Shown: one piece after another, positions 46,527 through 56,417 of the stretch
Numbering within the stretch: position 1 is the stretch's first letter
Layout: each line of letters begins with the position of its first letter
NCBI RefSeq assembly: GCF_023701945.1
Contig: NZ_JABAEF010000002.1
Coordinates: 248,001 to 312,000, forward strand
Direction of reading: 5' to 3'
From: Rhizobium sp. CG5
Lineage (GTDB): Bacteria > Pseudomonadota > Alphaproteobacteria > Rhizobiales > Rhizobiaceae
Length of the DNA stretch: 64,000 nucleotides
Notes under the pieces: generated by a model
What the model saw: only the letters and a program-made list of their open reading frames with translations
The model's database searches: none
Told to the model about the DNA's origin: nothing
Made by a program: the position numbers and the translations under genes

Positions 46527-47609
46527 TTAGCGTATCCGTTTGTTATTTTTGGCCTTTGCGGCGTAAACCCGGTGAACGAGCTCCGCTACGGCCTTATAAA
46601 ATACTGACGGGATGACACTATCCACCGAGACTTGCGCAAACATGGAGCGCGCCAGGGGTGGATCCTCGAAAATCGGTATGTTGTTTTCCCGCGCCAGTTC
46701 GCGAATCTTCTGGGCGATAATGTCCTGTCCCTTTGCGACGACGATCGGCGCATCGCCTTCCTCGCGTACGTAACGCAGGGCCACGGCATAATGGGTCGGA
46801 TTGGTGATCACCAGCGTGGCGCGGGGCACGTTGCTGATCATGCGCCGGCGAGCCCGGTCGCGGGCGATCGAGCGCTGGCGCGCCTTGACGATGGGGTCGC
46901 CCTGGGCTTGCTTGTTTTCCTCCTTCACCTCCTGCTTCGTCATCCGCAGTTCTTCGTACCAATGATAGCGGGTCCACGCGACGTCGATGATGGCCAGAAG
47001 GGCCGTGGCAAACAGGATGATGATGATGATCTGCTTCATGATCGAGGCAAGTTTCACGAAGATCACTTGCGGATCGGAAAACATCGCATCGAGCGTGGCA
47101 TAATACTGGCCGCGCATGCTGGAAATGATCACGGCGGAAACGATGATGATCTTGAACGCCGATTTTGCAAACTCGATCATGCCCATCTTGCTGAACAGCC
47201 GCTCCCAACCCTTTATGGGCGAAACGCGGTTGAACTGCGGACTGATCCGGTCGAGAACGAAGCTCGGCATATTCTGGGCAATAGAGGCGATGAGGCCGAG
47301 CGACATGAACAGCAGCATGGCCGGCAGCAGCAGGACGCCGGACTCCCATCCCAGGTGCGCGAAAAGCGAGACGACGTCCGTGCTGCTCGCCAGGCTCCAC
47401 TGGTCGGGCTGCTCGAACAGATCCCGCAGGGTTTCACCCATGCGGGCTATCCCGTTCGGGAGGAAGAACACGAAATAAATGTAGAGCGCCAGCGTAGAGG
47501 CAAAGATCGGCGCCTCACGGGAAGCGGGCAGGTTGCCTTTCTCGGCCGCGTCGCGAAGTTTTTTCCCGGTCGGGTCTTCTGTTTTGCTGTCTTTATCGTC
47601 GTCAGACAA
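46527..47609 (-). CDS. flhB: Flagellar export protein FlhB
   Basis: A 360-residue membrane protein of the export gate that switches substrate from rod/hook to filament type. Four transmembrane helices are followed by the cytoplasmic part with the self-cleavage site NPTH in [15 protein letters not shown]. The N-terminus [19 protein letters not shown] is diagnostic. The only start giving this N-terminus is a TTG at 47609, an uncommon choice that may keep expression low. Confidence 0.95.
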   Translation of the reverse strand: MSDDDKDSKTEDPTGKKLRDAAEKGNLPASREAPIFASTLALYIYFVFFLPNGIARMGETLRDLFEQPDQWSLASSTDVVSLFAHLGWESGVLLLPAMLLFMSLGLIASIAQNMPSFVLDRISPQFNRVSPIKGWERLFSKMGMIEFAKSAFKIIIVSAVIISSMRGQYYATLDAMFSDPQVIFVKLASIMKQIIIIILFATALLAIIDVAWTRYHWYEELRMTKQEVKEENKQAQGDPIVKARQRSIARDRARRRMISNVPRATLVITNPTHYAVALRYVREEGDAPIVVAKGQDIIAQKIRELARENNIPIFEDPPLARSMFAQVSVDSVIPSVFYKAVAELVHRVYAAKAKNNKRIR

Positions 47610-47953
47610 GGGCTGATCCGTTCGTTGCGGTCATCCGTTGAGGTGGGAAGCCCTTCGGACCTGCCGCATTGTTCCGGCCATCGGATCGGCACTTTCCCAG
47701 GAGGCCGGACATGCGGGTAAGCGAGATATCGTCGCAGAAGATGCCGTGCAAGTCAGGCACCGACACACCAGCACGATACTCTCGGGTGCTTTTGCATTCA
47801 ATTGCTGCCAAAGGGCGTATCGCTGTTTTCAACAGCGCTTGCGAACCGGATCGCGGCACTTTCTGCCGCTGGCGAGGCTGTCGGCAAGGCGACCGGTTGC
47901 TCAGGGCAGGATGACCATGCGGACGCGGTGGCCCGCATGGCTGTCATTGTCCA
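47610..47953. other. Gap between fliG and flhB without a clear gene
   Basis: These 344 bases separate two genes that are often close in related genomes. On the minus strand only a 17-codon frame follows the fliG stop directly (TGATGG). No frame in the rest has family resemblance. The hairpin at 47911-47947 is the only visible structure. A promoter for flhB may be present but no consensus is clear. Confidence 0.5.
47911..47947. repeat. Long hairpin just after fliG
   Basis: CCATGCGG (47915-47922) pairs perfectly with CCGCATGG (47933-47940); after a 3-base bulge the stem continues with ATGA (47911-47914) and TCAT (47944-47947). On the minus strand it starts 7 bases after the fliG stop. No T-run follows, so it may be an mRNA 3'-end stabiliser or pause rather than an intrinsic terminator. 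Confidence 0.45.
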
Positions 47954-48988
47954 TCAGGCAGCCTTTTCGGCCTCTGATTCCTTGAGCTGGATCTGGCCGG
48001 CATTGGCGAGGCGAATGGCCTCCTGCGCCACGGCGCGACGGGCGATCGCGATTTCTCGCGGGTTGATGCCGACAGTGCCAGCCTGCAGATCCGATTCGAT
48101 CATGCGCCGTTGCCGCGGGCTGATGGCCGCCAGGACACATTCGCGGATTTCCACCGAGGCGCCACGCAGCGCCATGGTGAGAATATCGGCGGAAATGTCG
48201 TTGAGCAGCATGACGCGGCTGCGCTGCGGCATCGCCAGCAGATCTTCGAACAGGAAGATCTTCGGACGAACCTTATTGACTGCTTCCTTGCTGATCGTTT
48301 CGAGCGAACTGAGCAAGGTGTCGACCTGGGGCTTGTCCAACTCGTTCATCAGTTCGGCGACCTTGTTGGTGCCGACCGAGTTGCGTTCGGTGTCGATTTC
48401 CTGGATCAGTTCGATGACCCGGTTCTCGATGATCTGCGCCGCTTTCGAGCTGACATTCTTCATGTTAACGGTACGGTTCATGATGTCGGCCCGACGGCTT
48501 TCCGGCAGGGTGAACAAGACCTTGGCCCCGAACGAGGACGGAATCATCGACAGAATATAGGCAACCGTCTGGGGATGCTCGCGCATCAGGAACTTGCCGA
48601 TGAATTCGGGATCGGCATCCTGCAGGCGATCCCAGATCGACGCCTCAAAGGCCTGGAACGCGGTGCGACGGCCGAGCAGGCCGTCGACTTCTTCCGGTGT
48701 GAGGCCTTCCTCGAGAATGCTCTCGATAGCCTTGGCATTGTCCATCAGGCCAGCGCCTTCGGTGAACAAATCCTCGAATTCACCGACCAGCACGGCCAGC
48801 TCGTCCGGGGGAATGGTGCGCAGCGTCTGGGCCGAGGCAATGATCGTCTGCAATTCGTTTTGGGTAAAATACTTCAGCAGCTTCCCGGCCACACCCTTGC
48901 CCATGGCGAGCAGCACTGCAGCTGCCTTGTCCGCCTGGCTCAGAGGCTTTCCGGCAATGGGACCGCCAAAATCATCAAAGTCCATCAT
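47954..48988 (-). CDS. fliG: Flagellar motor switch protein FliG
   Basis: A 344-residue rotor protein. N-terminal (LSQADKAAAVLLAMGKGVAG), middle (FLMREHPQTVAYILSMI) and C-terminal (FLFEDLLAMPQRSRVMLLND, then ISPRQRRMIESDL) ARM-type domains are complete; the charged C-terminal residues that meet MotA are present. First or second gene of a run read fliM-fliN-fliG-flhB. Confidence 0.96.
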   Translation of the reverse strand: MMDFDDFGGPIAGKPLSQADKAAAVLLAMGKGVAGKLLKYFTQNELQTIIASAQTLRTIPPDELAVLVGEFEDLFTEGAGLMDNAKAIESILEEGLTPEEVDGLLGRRTAFQAFEASIWDRLQDADPEFIGKFLMREHPQTVAYILSMIPSSFGAKVLFTLPESRRADIMNRTVNMKNVSSKAAQIIENRVIELIQEIDTERNSVGTNKVAELMNELDKPQVDTLLSSLETISKEAVNKVRPKIFLFEDLLAMPQRSRVMLLNDISADILTMALRGASVEIRECVLAAISPRQRRMIESDLQAGTVGINPREIAIARRAVAQEAIRLANAGQIQLKESEAEKAA

Positions 48989-49017
48989 GGTCTTTCCCCT
49001 CCGGCCCTATAATTGGG

Positions 49018-49617
49018 TCAGGATGTCTTGGTGCTCATCACTTCGATCAGTTTCACTCCGAACCGTGTGTCGTCATTTTCAAGCACGGTGATTTCGCCCC
49101 TGGCAATCCGCCGGCCATTCACCATGATTTCGACAGGTTCACCGATCTTCTTGTCCAGCGCAATAATGGCGCCTTCCTCGAGGTTCATCAATCCCGATAC
49201 CTGCATGCGGCTGCTGCCGAGAACGATCTGGACATCGATCGGAATGTCCATGATCAGATCGAGATTGGAATTGAGGGCGCTGCCGAGACCGGCTCCCGAG
49301 CCGCCCGTGTCAGAAAATCCGCCGCCGAACGAGCTGCCACCGAAGGATCCGGTGTCCGCCGCCGAGCTGCTGCCGCCAAAATCGGAATCAAAGCCTGCCA
49401 TGTCGGGCGTGCCGCCGGCCGAAAAATCGCTGCCAAGGTCGGATCCGAAGTCGCCGCCGAGGTCCGAACCGAAATCGCCACCGATATCCGGCAGGGTTCC
49501 GTCGCTGTCGCTTTTCAGGACGCCGCGCAAATCATCGATCGCCTGATCGAAATCGGCATCGCTTGCCGGCATCGCCAGTGCATCGTCATCGGTCACAGGT
49601 GTTTTTTTCGTAGCCAT
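49018..49617 (-). CDS. fliN: Flagellar motor switch protein FliN
   Basis: A 199-residue FliN. Only the last ~85 residues are the SpoA domain ([40 protein letters not shown]). The first ~110 residues include a long insertion of FGSDLGG-type repeats rich in Gly, Asp, Ser and Phe. Long N-terminal parts are usual in rhizobial FliN but this one is strikingly repetitive. The ATG at 49617 is chosen over the longer frame to 49662. Confidence 0.93.
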   Translation of the reverse strand: MATKKTPVTDDDALAMPASDADFDQAIDDLRGVLKSDSDGTLPDIGGDFGSDLGGDFGSDLGSDFSAGGTPDMAGFDSDFGGSSSAADTGSFGGSSFGGGFSDTGGSGAGLGSALNSNLDLIMDIPIDVQIVLGSSRMQVSGLMNLEEGAIIALDKKIGEPVEIMVNGRRIARGEITVLENDDTRFGVKLIEVMSTKTS

Positions 49618-49683
49618 GAAATCACTATTCCCGTTGAAACTTGCCTCAACCTGCCTTGCCACATCGGCTGCAGGATAAAGGTC

Positions 49684-50631
49684 TTAACCCATCAAATGTC
49701 TAAGTATCTCGTCTTCCGAACTGATGTTCGATTTAACGCGGACCGTGTAGTTTTCGCCGGCCCGTCCAAATTCACAGGCATACATATCCTTGCCGTTGGC
49801 GCTGACGTCGACGGTGACATCGCCATGATCGCGAAACGGAATGACATCGCCGACGGCAAGTTTCGAGACCGTCAGCAGCGAGATAGACTGCAGCCGGACC
49901 CTGGCTTCCAGCGTGATCTGCGAACGACGCACCTGCTCGGCGATCAGATCGGACCATTCCTTATGGTTTTTCGACATTTGGCTCTTCGACCTGGGCGCCG
50001 TGACCTTGGTTTTGAGCAATGCCTTTTGTGGAATGATCAGGACGAATTCCGAGGTGACCGTCCCGAGCGTGATATTCATCCGGACCGAAGCGCCAAATTC
50101 GTCGACGTGGTCCGGTTCCGGCTTGGCCCGGTCTTCGGCATTGTGCGGCCGCTCGGGAATGACTTCAAAGCCACCGGCGGCGTTCACGCCGGAGCGCAGC
50201 ACATTGGCGATCCGGTCGAACACCATCACGGCCAGGTCGAGCTCGATGCGCGACAACGGACGCTGGATTGGCTGTTCGATGGTCTCCGGAATGGCGCCGA
50301 GCAGGTTTTCCATCAGCGTGATGACGAAGCCATTGCCGCAGCCCATGACAAATTTGGGGCTCCAGTTGCGCAAGGAGCCATCGACCAGCACGAAGTCGTC
50401 GCCAAGATCGGCGATCAGGTCGTTCATCAGGCCCGTGCTGTGGCGGTTGTAGCTGACGTCGACCGTCAGGCCCGTCTCGCTGTGGAAGACGTCGGGCAGG
50501 AATTCGCTGTAGAGATGGCCGAAATCGGCGGCGAGTTTCTCAACGGTCTTCCTGTCGCCGAGCGCGCCGGTCAGCTTGGCGAGCAGGGCGTGGTCCATAG
50601 GAGTTGGGAATATCGTTTGCGTGTCTGTCAT
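49684..50631 (-). CDS. fliM: Flagellar motor switch protein FliM
   Basis: A 315-residue switch protein. It lacks an obvious N-terminal LSQDEID CheY-binding motif of enteric type, has the GGNG-like surface in MGCGNGFVITLMENLLG and a C-terminal SpoA domain (LEARVRLQSISLLTVSKLAV). The rhizobial form is divergent. A TTG at 50637 overlaps the motA stop, but the ATG at 50631 is the better start. Confidence 0.92.
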   Translation of the reverse strand: MTDTQTIFPTPMDHALLAKLTGALGDRKTVEKLAADFGHLYSEFLPDVFHSETGLTVDVSYNRHSTGLMNDLIADLGDDFVLVDGSLRNWSPKFVMGCGNGFVITLMENLLGAIPETIEQPIQRPLSRIELDLAVMVFDRIANVLRSGVNAAGGFEVIPERPHNAEDRAKPEPDHVDEFGASVRMNITLGTVTSEFVLIIPQKALLKTKVTAPRSKSQMSKNHKEWSDLIAEQVRRSQITLEARVRLQSISLLTVSKLAVGDVIPFRDHGDVTVDVSANGKDMYACEFGRAGENYTVRVKSNISSEDEILRHLMG

Positions 50632-50633
50632 GA

Positions 50634-51506
50634 TCAAGCCGCCTTGTTCTCACCACCCGGGTTCATCATTTCCTGCTCGACAGCGTCGATGGACGGACGC
50701 TCATAGGAAGAAATCGTCTTGCGACCATATTCCAGCGCCACCTGTGGGACGGAGCCGTTCATGTAGGCAAGCAGGGTCTGCTTGACGATGATGTACAGAC
50801 GGTGCTGCTTGGTGCGGACAATCTTGATCTGCGAAATCAGTGGGTTACAGACCGAGTAGGACAGGAAGATGCCGAGCATGGTGCCGACGAGCGCGGCGCC
50901 GATCAAGGCGCCAAGGACTTCCGGCGACTCGTTGATCTTGCCCATGGCCTTGATGACCCCGAGAACGGCCGCCACGATACCGATGGCCGGAAAGCTGTCG
51001 CCCATGGCGGTGATGGCGTTGTACGGCTTCATCTTGTCATAGTGGATGGTGTTGATTTCCTCGTCCATCAGCGCTTCGATTTCATGGCTGCGGGCATTGC
51101 CGATGATGATCAGGCGGACGTAGTCGCAGATGAAGGATGTCAGTTCCTTGTTCTTCAGCACCGTAGGCGCCGCCTGGAAGATCGTCGATTCATCGGGATT
51201 GTCGATATGCGCTTCGATCTCGTTGCGCGATTTTGTCCTGAGGTCGCGCATCAGCGAATAGAGCACGCCGAGCACATCCAGATAGTGGCGCTCTTTCGGA
51301 ACAGTGTTCTTGAAGGCCTCGCCGAGCGCCTTGCCGGAGTCTTTCACGACCTTCATCGGATTGGCCATGATGAAGCCGCCAAGGCCGGCGCCGCCGATAA
51401 TCATGAGCTCGTAAGGCTGAACAAGCACGTTGAGGTGGCCACCCATGGCCATGAAGCCCCCCAGGATACAGCCGATAGTGATCACAAATCCGATGATAAT
51501 ATTCAT
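50634..51506 (-). CDS. motA: Flagellar motor stator protein MotA
   Basis: A 290-residue inner-membrane protein of the proton channel with four hydrophobic helices: two near the N-terminus ([39 protein letters not shown]) and two in the second half ([40 protein letters not shown]). The cytoplasmic loop between them carries the charged residues that touch FliG. motB is not in the window. It heads the leftward run, divergent from 51687. Confidence 0.95.
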   Translation of the reverse strand: MNIIIGFVITIGCILGGFMAMGGHLNVLVQPYELMIIGGAGLGGFIMANPMKVVKDSGKALGEAFKNTVPKERHYLDVLGVLYSLMRDLRTKSRNEIEAHIDNPDESTIFQAAPTVLKNKELTSFICDYVRLIIIGNARSHEIEALMDEEINTIHYDKMKPYNAITAMGDSFPAIGIVAAVLGVIKAMGKINESPEVLGALIGAALVGTMLGIFLSYSVCNPLISQIKIVRTKQHRLYIIVKQTLLAYMNGSVPQVALEYGRKTISSYERPSIDAVEQEMMNPGGENKAA

Positions 51507-51686
51507 TTCGCGCCTGCATCTGAACGTTGCTTTTCAGATGCAGCGATAAGGTTGCTTCCTTGCGTGAGGCTGATGGTCGCCCTTCAGGGATCGTCGACCT
51601 CCAGACAGCTTCGCGCAAGCCATTTGGGACAATAACAGCGGCAACGGACGCTGATCCCGCTTGTCCCATCCTCAAGGTAAACGACC

Positions 51687-52466
51687 GTGACGACAACCTA
51701 TACAAGCTATCAGAGGATTGCCAAGGACCTGCCGACCTCGCTTGAACGCGTGGCGCAGAAGCCGGATGTCGTGCGCGAAACCGAATACTATCTTGCCAAG
51801 ATCGGCGATGTGAAATCCGTCGATGATTTCATGGCCGATACCCGCCTTTATGACTATGCGCTGAAAGCGCACGGACTGGAGGACATGTCCTATGCCAAGG
51901 CCTTTATCCGCAAGGTATTGACCGAAGGCGTGAGCGACGACGAAGCCTTTGCCAACAAGCTGACGGATACCCGCTATGCGGACCTGGCCACGGCCTTGAA
52001 CTTTGCCGCATACGATACGGCCGCGACCTCTTTCGACCGGGCCCAGCAGGGCGTCGTCGACAAGTACATGCGCCAGACGCTGGAAGAAGATGCCGGCGCC
52101 GACAACAATGGTGTTCGCCTCGCACTCTATTTCGAACGCATGGCCCCCGCCGTGACGTCGACCATGGACATTCTGGCCGATGGCGCCCTGGCGCAGGTCG
52201 TTCGCACCGCGTTTCAACTGCCGATGGAGGTTGCCGCCTCGGATATCGACAAGCAGGCGGCCTATCTCGAAAAGCTCTTCGACGTCGAGGACTTCAAGGA
52301 TCCCGAGAAGCTCGGCACGTTCCTGGAACGCTTCACGGCGCTCTGGGAGCTGGAAAATCCATCCGACAACTATGACCCATTGGCCGTCTTCGGCTCGTCG
52401 ACGGGGCACGGCATCTCCGCCGATTTGTTGATTTCTATAAACTCTCTGAAACTCGGAGGCAGTTGA
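51687..52466 (+). CDS. DUF1217 family protein of the flagellar operon
   Basis: A 259-residue soluble, mostly helical protein of an alphaproteobacterial family (DUF1217) found in flagellar clusters. It opens TTYTSYQRIAKDLPTSLERV and has VKSVDDFMADTRLYDYALKA, the typical repeat-like region. Function is unknown; its position as the first gene before flgF suggests a rod or basal-body role. The start is a GTG at 51687 with CAAGGTAAA upstream. The 180 bases before it are shared with motA as a divergent promoter region. Confidence 0.8.
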   Translation: MTTTYTSYQRIAKDLPTSLERVAQKPDVVRETEYYLAKIGDVKSVDDFMADTRLYDYALKAHGLEDMSYAKAFIRKVLTEGVSDDEAFANKLTDTRYADLATALNFAAYDTAATSFDRAQQGVVDKYMRQTLEEDAGADNNGVRLALYFERMAPAVTSTMDILADGALAQVVRTAFQLPMEVAASDIDKQAAYLEKLFDVEDFKDPEKLGTFLERFTALWELENPSDNYDPLAVFGSSTGHGISADLLISINSLKLGGS

Positions 52467-52467
52467 C

Positions 52468-53202
52468 GTGCAATCTGGAATGTATGTTTCTCTGTCGTCA
52501 CAGGTTGCCCTCGAGCGGCGACTGACGACGATCGCAGACAATATGGCCAATATAAATACGGTCGGTTTCCGTTCGGCCGAGGTCAAGTTCGACCAGGTGC
52601 TAAGCAAGACCCAGAACGACATGAATGCCAAGATTGCTTTCGTGTCCCAGGGCAACGACTATCTCAATACCGCATCCGGGCAGTTGGAGCAGTCCGGCAA
52701 CCCTCTCGACTTCGCGGTCAAGGGGGACGCCTGGTTTGCCATCGACACGCCGGCGGGCCAGGTCCTGACCCGCGACGGACGCTTCACCATGAAGGAAACC
52801 GGCGAACTGGTCTCGCTGCAGGGATATCCCGTCCTGGATGCCGGCGGCGCCCCGATCCAGCTCAACCGGGCCGGCGGTCCGCCGGCTGTCGGTGCTGACG
52901 GCAGCATCGTTCAGGATGACCGGCAGGTCGCGACGCTCGGACTTTTTACCGCGGATATCACCAAGGGCTTCATTCGCCACGACAACAGCGGCGTGATCAC
53001 CACGGACCGGCCGCAGCCGGTGACCGACGATCCCTCCATCGGCGTCATCCAGGGCTATCTCGAGCAGTCCAATGTCAACGGTATTGGCGAGATGACGCAG
53101 CTGATCCAGGTCAATCGCGCCTTCGAGAGCATTTCCTCCCTGATCCAGGAAGGCGAGACATCCCTGAGCGAGGCAATCAAGACCCTCGGTGGAAGCCGAT
53201 AG
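52468..53202 (+). CDS. flgF: Flagellar basal-body rod protein FlgF
   Basis: A 244-residue rod protein. N-terminal MYVSLSSQVALERRLTTIAD and NMANINTVGFRS are the shared helix of the rod family; the C-terminus NVNGIGEMTQLIQVNRAFES also fits. A GTG start lies 2 bases after the DUF1217 stop, with GGAGG upstream. Confidence 0.94.
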   Translation: MQSGMYVSLSSQVALERRLTTIADNMANINTVGFRSAEVKFDQVLSKTQNDMNAKIAFVSQGNDYLNTASGQLEQSGNPLDFAVKGDAWFAIDTPAGQVLTRDGRFTMKETGELVSLQGYPVLDAGGAPIQLNRAGGPPAVGADGSIVQDDRQVATLGLFTADITKGFIRHDNSGVITTDRPQPVTDDPSIGVIQGYLEQSNVNGIGEMTQLIQVNRAFESISSLIQEGETSLSEAIKTLGGSR

Positions 53203-53220
53203 GCTTAGGACGCAGACCCC

Positions 53221-54615
53221 ATGGCCATAGAGTTTCAAGTCGACATCGCCCCGAACGCCAAGCTGGCCCAATTGGCCGGACTGACGACGCGCTACTCCAA
53301 TCCGGACTATTCGGTCACCCATGGCGGTCATGTCCGCACCATCGCGGCCGGCCATTACACGGTCACCGGTCTGTCCCGCCATCTCCATCTCGGCGACTTC
53401 GTCGCCCATCGCAGCACCTCCGGCATTCATCTGGGCGAAGTGGTGCGGGTCGAGCCCGATCTGGTCTATGTCTGCCCTATCGAACCGGGCGAGCCGATCG
53501 GCGTGCATGATGTGGTCATTCGCAAGGGGGCCTTTCGGATTGCCCCGGATGCCAGCTGGTGCGGCCGCACCATCAATGCGCTGGGCGAGCCGATCGATGG
53601 TCACGGCCCGATGATCTCGGGGCCAGAGCGCCGGTCAATCTCCAATTCGGCACCGCCGTCCATGGCGCGTCGCCGCGTCGAAAAAGGCTTCCGCACCGGT
53701 GTTCGGGCGATCGACATCTTTTCACCGCTCTGCCTTGGCCAACGTCTTGGCATCTTCGCCGGCTCCGGCGTCGGCAAGTCGACGCTGCTGTCGATGCTGG
53801 CGCGCGCCGATGCCTTCGACAAGGTGGTGATTGCGCTGGTCGGCGAACGCGGCCGCGAAGTGCGCGAATTCATCGAAGACACGCTCGGCCCCAACATGGC
53901 CAAGGCGGTGGCGGTTGTTGCGACCAGCGACGAAAGCCCGATGCTGCGCAAGATGGCGCCACTGGCTGCCATGACGATTGCCGAGCATTTTCGCGACAAG
54001 GGCGAAAACGTCCTGTTCATCGTCGACAGCGTCACCCGCTTTGCCCATGCCATTCGCGAGGTGGCCATGGCCGCCGGCGAACCGCCGGTCGCGCGTGGAT
54101 ATCCGGCGTCGGTCTTCACCGAAATGCCGCGGCTTCTGGAACGGGCCGGCCCAGGCGAGGAGGGGGCAGGGACGATCACGGCGATCATCTCCATTCTCGT
54201 CGATGGCGACAATCACAACGACCCGATCGCCGACTCGACCCGCGGTATTCTCGACGGACATATCGTGCTCGATCGAAGCCTGGCGGACGAAGGGCGTTAC
54301 CCGCCGATCAATCCGCTGTCCTCGATCTCCCGCCTGGCGCGCAAGGCCTGGACGCCGGAGCAGGAAAAGCTGGTGTCGCGCCTGAAGACATTGATCCACC
54401 GCTTCGAGGAAACGCGGGATCTGCGGCTGATCGGCGGCTATCGCGCCGGCAGCGATCCGGACCTGGACATGGCGATCAAACAGGTTCCCCTCGTCTATGA
54501 GGTGATGAAGCAGACACCCAGTGATCGCCCGGCCGTGGATGCCTATGCCGATCTGGCCGGCGCCCTGAAGGCAGCAGCCGGCCAGCCCGGTGCCAGCGGA
54601 AAACTAAGAGGATGA
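53221..54615 (+). CDS. fliI: Flagellar export ATPase FliI
   Basis: A 464-residue ATPase like the F1 beta subunit. Walker A GSGVGKST is at residues 181-188 and Walker B in VLFIVDSVTRFA. It powers export of flagellar proteins. The stop overlaps the next gene by ATGA. FliH and FliJ are not in this operon. Confidence 0.96.
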   Translation: MAIEFQVDIAPNAKLAQLAGLTTRYSNPDYSVTHGGHVRTIAAGHYTVTGLSRHLHLGDFVAHRSTSGIHLGEVVRVEPDLVYVCPIEPGEPIGVHDVVIRKGAFRIAPDASWCGRTINALGEPIDGHGPMISGPERRSISNSAPPSMARRRVEKGFRTGVRAIDIFSPLCLGQRLGIFAGSGVGKSTLLSMLARADAFDKVVIALVGERGREVREFIEDTLGPNMAKAVAVVATSDESPMLRKMAPLAAMTIAEHFRDKGENVLFIVDSVTRFAHAIREVAMAAGEPPVARGYPASVFTEMPRLLERAGPGEEGAGTITAIISILVDGDNHNDPIADSTRGILDGHIVLDRSLADEGRYPPINPLSSISRLARKAWTPEQEKLVSRLKTLIHRFEETRDLRLIGGYRAGSDPDLDMAIKQVPLVYEVMKQTPSDRPAVDAYADLAGALKAAAGQPGASGKLRG

Positions 54616-55178
54616 CCGTGACCGATTTTGATGCAGACGAAAAAGTTCCGCCGCTGAAGCCGGTCTTGCGCAAACCGTCCTTGCTGACCGATCGCGCGCT
54701 TGCCGCGGCTGGGGTGGCGCTTGCCTGCGCCGCGGCGTTCTTTCCCTGGTATGTCTTCTTCAACGAGGAGAAGTTCGGCATGCGGGTGACGGCGATCGAT
54801 CACACACGCGATCTGCCGGAAGGACCCGGCCGAAACGTGTTCAGCGTTTCACCGCTGGCCATGGTCGACAAGGACGACAATGGTCCCAAGTCGCCTCCGC
54901 AGGATCTGGATTCCCTGGTGACGGCGACGGTCTCGAAGCTCGGAGAGGAGAAAAAGGTTGGAGACGCTCTGGACGAGATCCAGCCTTTCCCGGGCCGCGG
55001 TGGCTTCCGCCTGCTGCATGTCGCCAATGGTCGCGCGCTGATCGAGGACGGATCGGCCATGTTCATGGTTCGCGTCGGCTCGATCCTGCCGGACAACAGC
55101 CGTGTCGCAACCCTTGAACAGCGTGATGGCCACTGGGTGATCGTCACGTCCGCAGGCGAAATCTACGAACACGAGTAA
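54612..55178 (+). CDS. Membrane-anchored unknown protein of the flagellar operon
   Basis: A 188-residue protein with a cytoplasmic ~28-residue N-terminus, one membrane helix (ALAAAGVALACAAAFFPWYVFF) and a periplasmic C-terminal part. The end has a compact beta-rich motif (GRALIEDGSAMFMVRVGSIL, RDGHWVIVTSAGEIYEHE). Overlap with fliI indicates coupled translation, so the protein must belong to flagellar assembly. I know of no function. Confidence 0.75.
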   Translation: MTVTDFDADEKVPPLKPVLRKPSLLTDRALAAAGVALACAAAFFPWYVFFNEEKFGMRVTAIDHTRDLPEGPGRNVFSVSPLAMVDKDDNGPKSPPQDLDSLVTATVSKLGEEKKVGDALDEIQPFPGRGGFRLLHVANGRALIEDGSAMFMVRVGSILPDNSRVATLEQRDGHWVIVTSAGEIYEHE

Positions 55179-55250
55179 AGACACCTTTCTCCGTAAGTCC
55201 CACGCAAGATTAGCCCCATAGGCTTCAAGCAGTAGAACGGAGAGAACCCT

Positions 55251-55640
55251 ATGGACCCGATCCAGCTTTTTGACTTGGCATCCCGGCAGGCCGAATGGCT
55301 TTCCGTGCGTCAGGAAGTTGTCGCCGGCAACATTGCCAACGCGAACACGCCGAAATTTCGGGCCAAGGACATCACTCCCTTCGACGCAGTCCTTGACGAG
55401 ACCCGGTCGGTGCGCATGGCTCAGACCCACCCTGGACACATGTCCACGAGTTCGCTGAGTGACGACGTCGAGGTCAAGGAAGCCAAGCTCAACAATGAGA
55501 TCGGCATCCAGGAGTCGGGAAACTCCGTTGCTATCGCCGACGAGCTCACCAAGGCTGGCGAGATTCAGGGGCAGTATTCTCTCAACACCAACCTGGTCAG
55601 TTCCTTCCATCGCATGATGCTGATGACCGTAAGGAAATAA
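55251..55640 (+). CDS. flgB: Flagellar rod protein FlgB
   Basis: A 129-residue rod protein starting PIQLFDLASRQAEWLSVRQE with the VAGNIANANTPKFRAKD motif shared by rod proteins and ending with LVSSFHRMMLMTVRK. The order flgB-flgC-fliE follows. Confidence 0.94.
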   Translation: MDPIQLFDLASRQAEWLSVRQEVVAGNIANANTPKFRAKDITPFDAVLDETRSVRMAQTHPGHMSTSSLSDDVEVKEAKLNNEIGIQESGNSVAIADELTKAGEIQGQYSLNTNLVSSFHRMMLMTVRK

Positions 55641-55643
55641 GTC

Positions 55644-56063
55644 ATGGATCCATTGAAAGCGGCTCTGAAGATTGCCGGCAGCGGCCTTGAAGTTCAGTCC
55701 ACCCGCCTGCGCATTGTCTCCGAAAATATCGCCAATGCGCGCTCGACAGGTGATACGCCGGGTGCCGATCCCTACCGTCGCAAGACGGTGACATTCGGCT
55801 CCGAACTCGACAAGGTAAGCGGCGCCGAACTGGTCCAGGTTGAGAAACTTGGCGTCGATGCGTCCGACTTCGTCGAGGAATATGATCCGGGCAATCCGGC
55901 CGCGGACGCCAAGGGCTTCGTCAAGATGCCGAACGTCAACATTCTGATCGAAATGTCAGACATGCGCGAAGCCAATCGCAGCTACGAAGCCAATCTGCAA
56001 AGCGTCAAGCAGGCCCGTGAGCTCATCTCTTCGACCATCGACCTTCTGAAGGCCTCCCAATGA
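55644..56063 (+). CDS. flgC: Flagellar rod protein FlgC
   Basis: A 139-residue proximal rod protein with [20 protein letters not shown] and NIANARSTG at the start and [16 protein letters not shown] at the end. It overlaps fliE by ATGA. Confidence 0.94.
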   Translation: MDPLKAALKIAGSGLEVQSTRLRIVSENIANARSTGDTPGADPYRRKTVTFGSELDKVSGAELVQVEKLGVDASDFVEEYDPGNPAADAKGFVKMPNVNILIEMSDMREANRSYEANLQSVKQARELISSTIDLLKASQ

Positions 56064-56398
56064 TAGATTCAATCAATAGCGTAAGTTCGTTGACGTTGAC
56101 CAATGGCCTTGAGGGCCTCTCGACCGAGACGGTGAACACCGGCATGCAGACGGGCGCTGCGACCCCCGGCATGTCGACCGGCATGAGCTTTTCCAGCGTG
56201 CTCGGCGACATGGCCACCCAGGCCATGGACAATATCAAGCAGGCCGAAGTTTCGTCCTTTGAAGGGATCAAGGGAACGGCGAACACCCGCGAAGTGGTGG
56301 ATGCGGTGCTGGCCGCGGAACAATCTCTCCAGACCGCGATAGCGCTGCGCGACAAGATCGTCTCGGCCTATCTCGAAGTCAGCAAGATGCAAATTTAA
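56060..56398 (+). CDS. fliE: Flagellar hook-basal body protein FliE
   Basis: A 112-residue protein joining the rod to the MS ring. The conserved end is [20 protein letters not shown] followed by [14 protein letters not shown]. The N-terminal half is Ser/Thr/Gly-rich as usual. Confidence 0.92.
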   Translation: MIDSINSVSSLTLTNGLEGLSTETVNTGMQTGAATPGMSTGMSFSSVLGDMATQAMDNIKQAEVSSFEGIKGTANTREVVDAVLAAEQSLQTAIALRDKIVSAYLEVSKMQI

Positions 56399-56417
56399 CG
56401 GATTTGAGGACGAACAT

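Noticed and set aside
47602..47859. 85-codon minus-strand frame before flhB
   Set aside because: Composition looks random, no domain, and it ends by overlapping the flhB start out of frame.
47901..47953. 17-codon frame directly after fliG
   Set aside because: Too short and without ribosome site; it overlaps the hairpin and is more likely non-coding.
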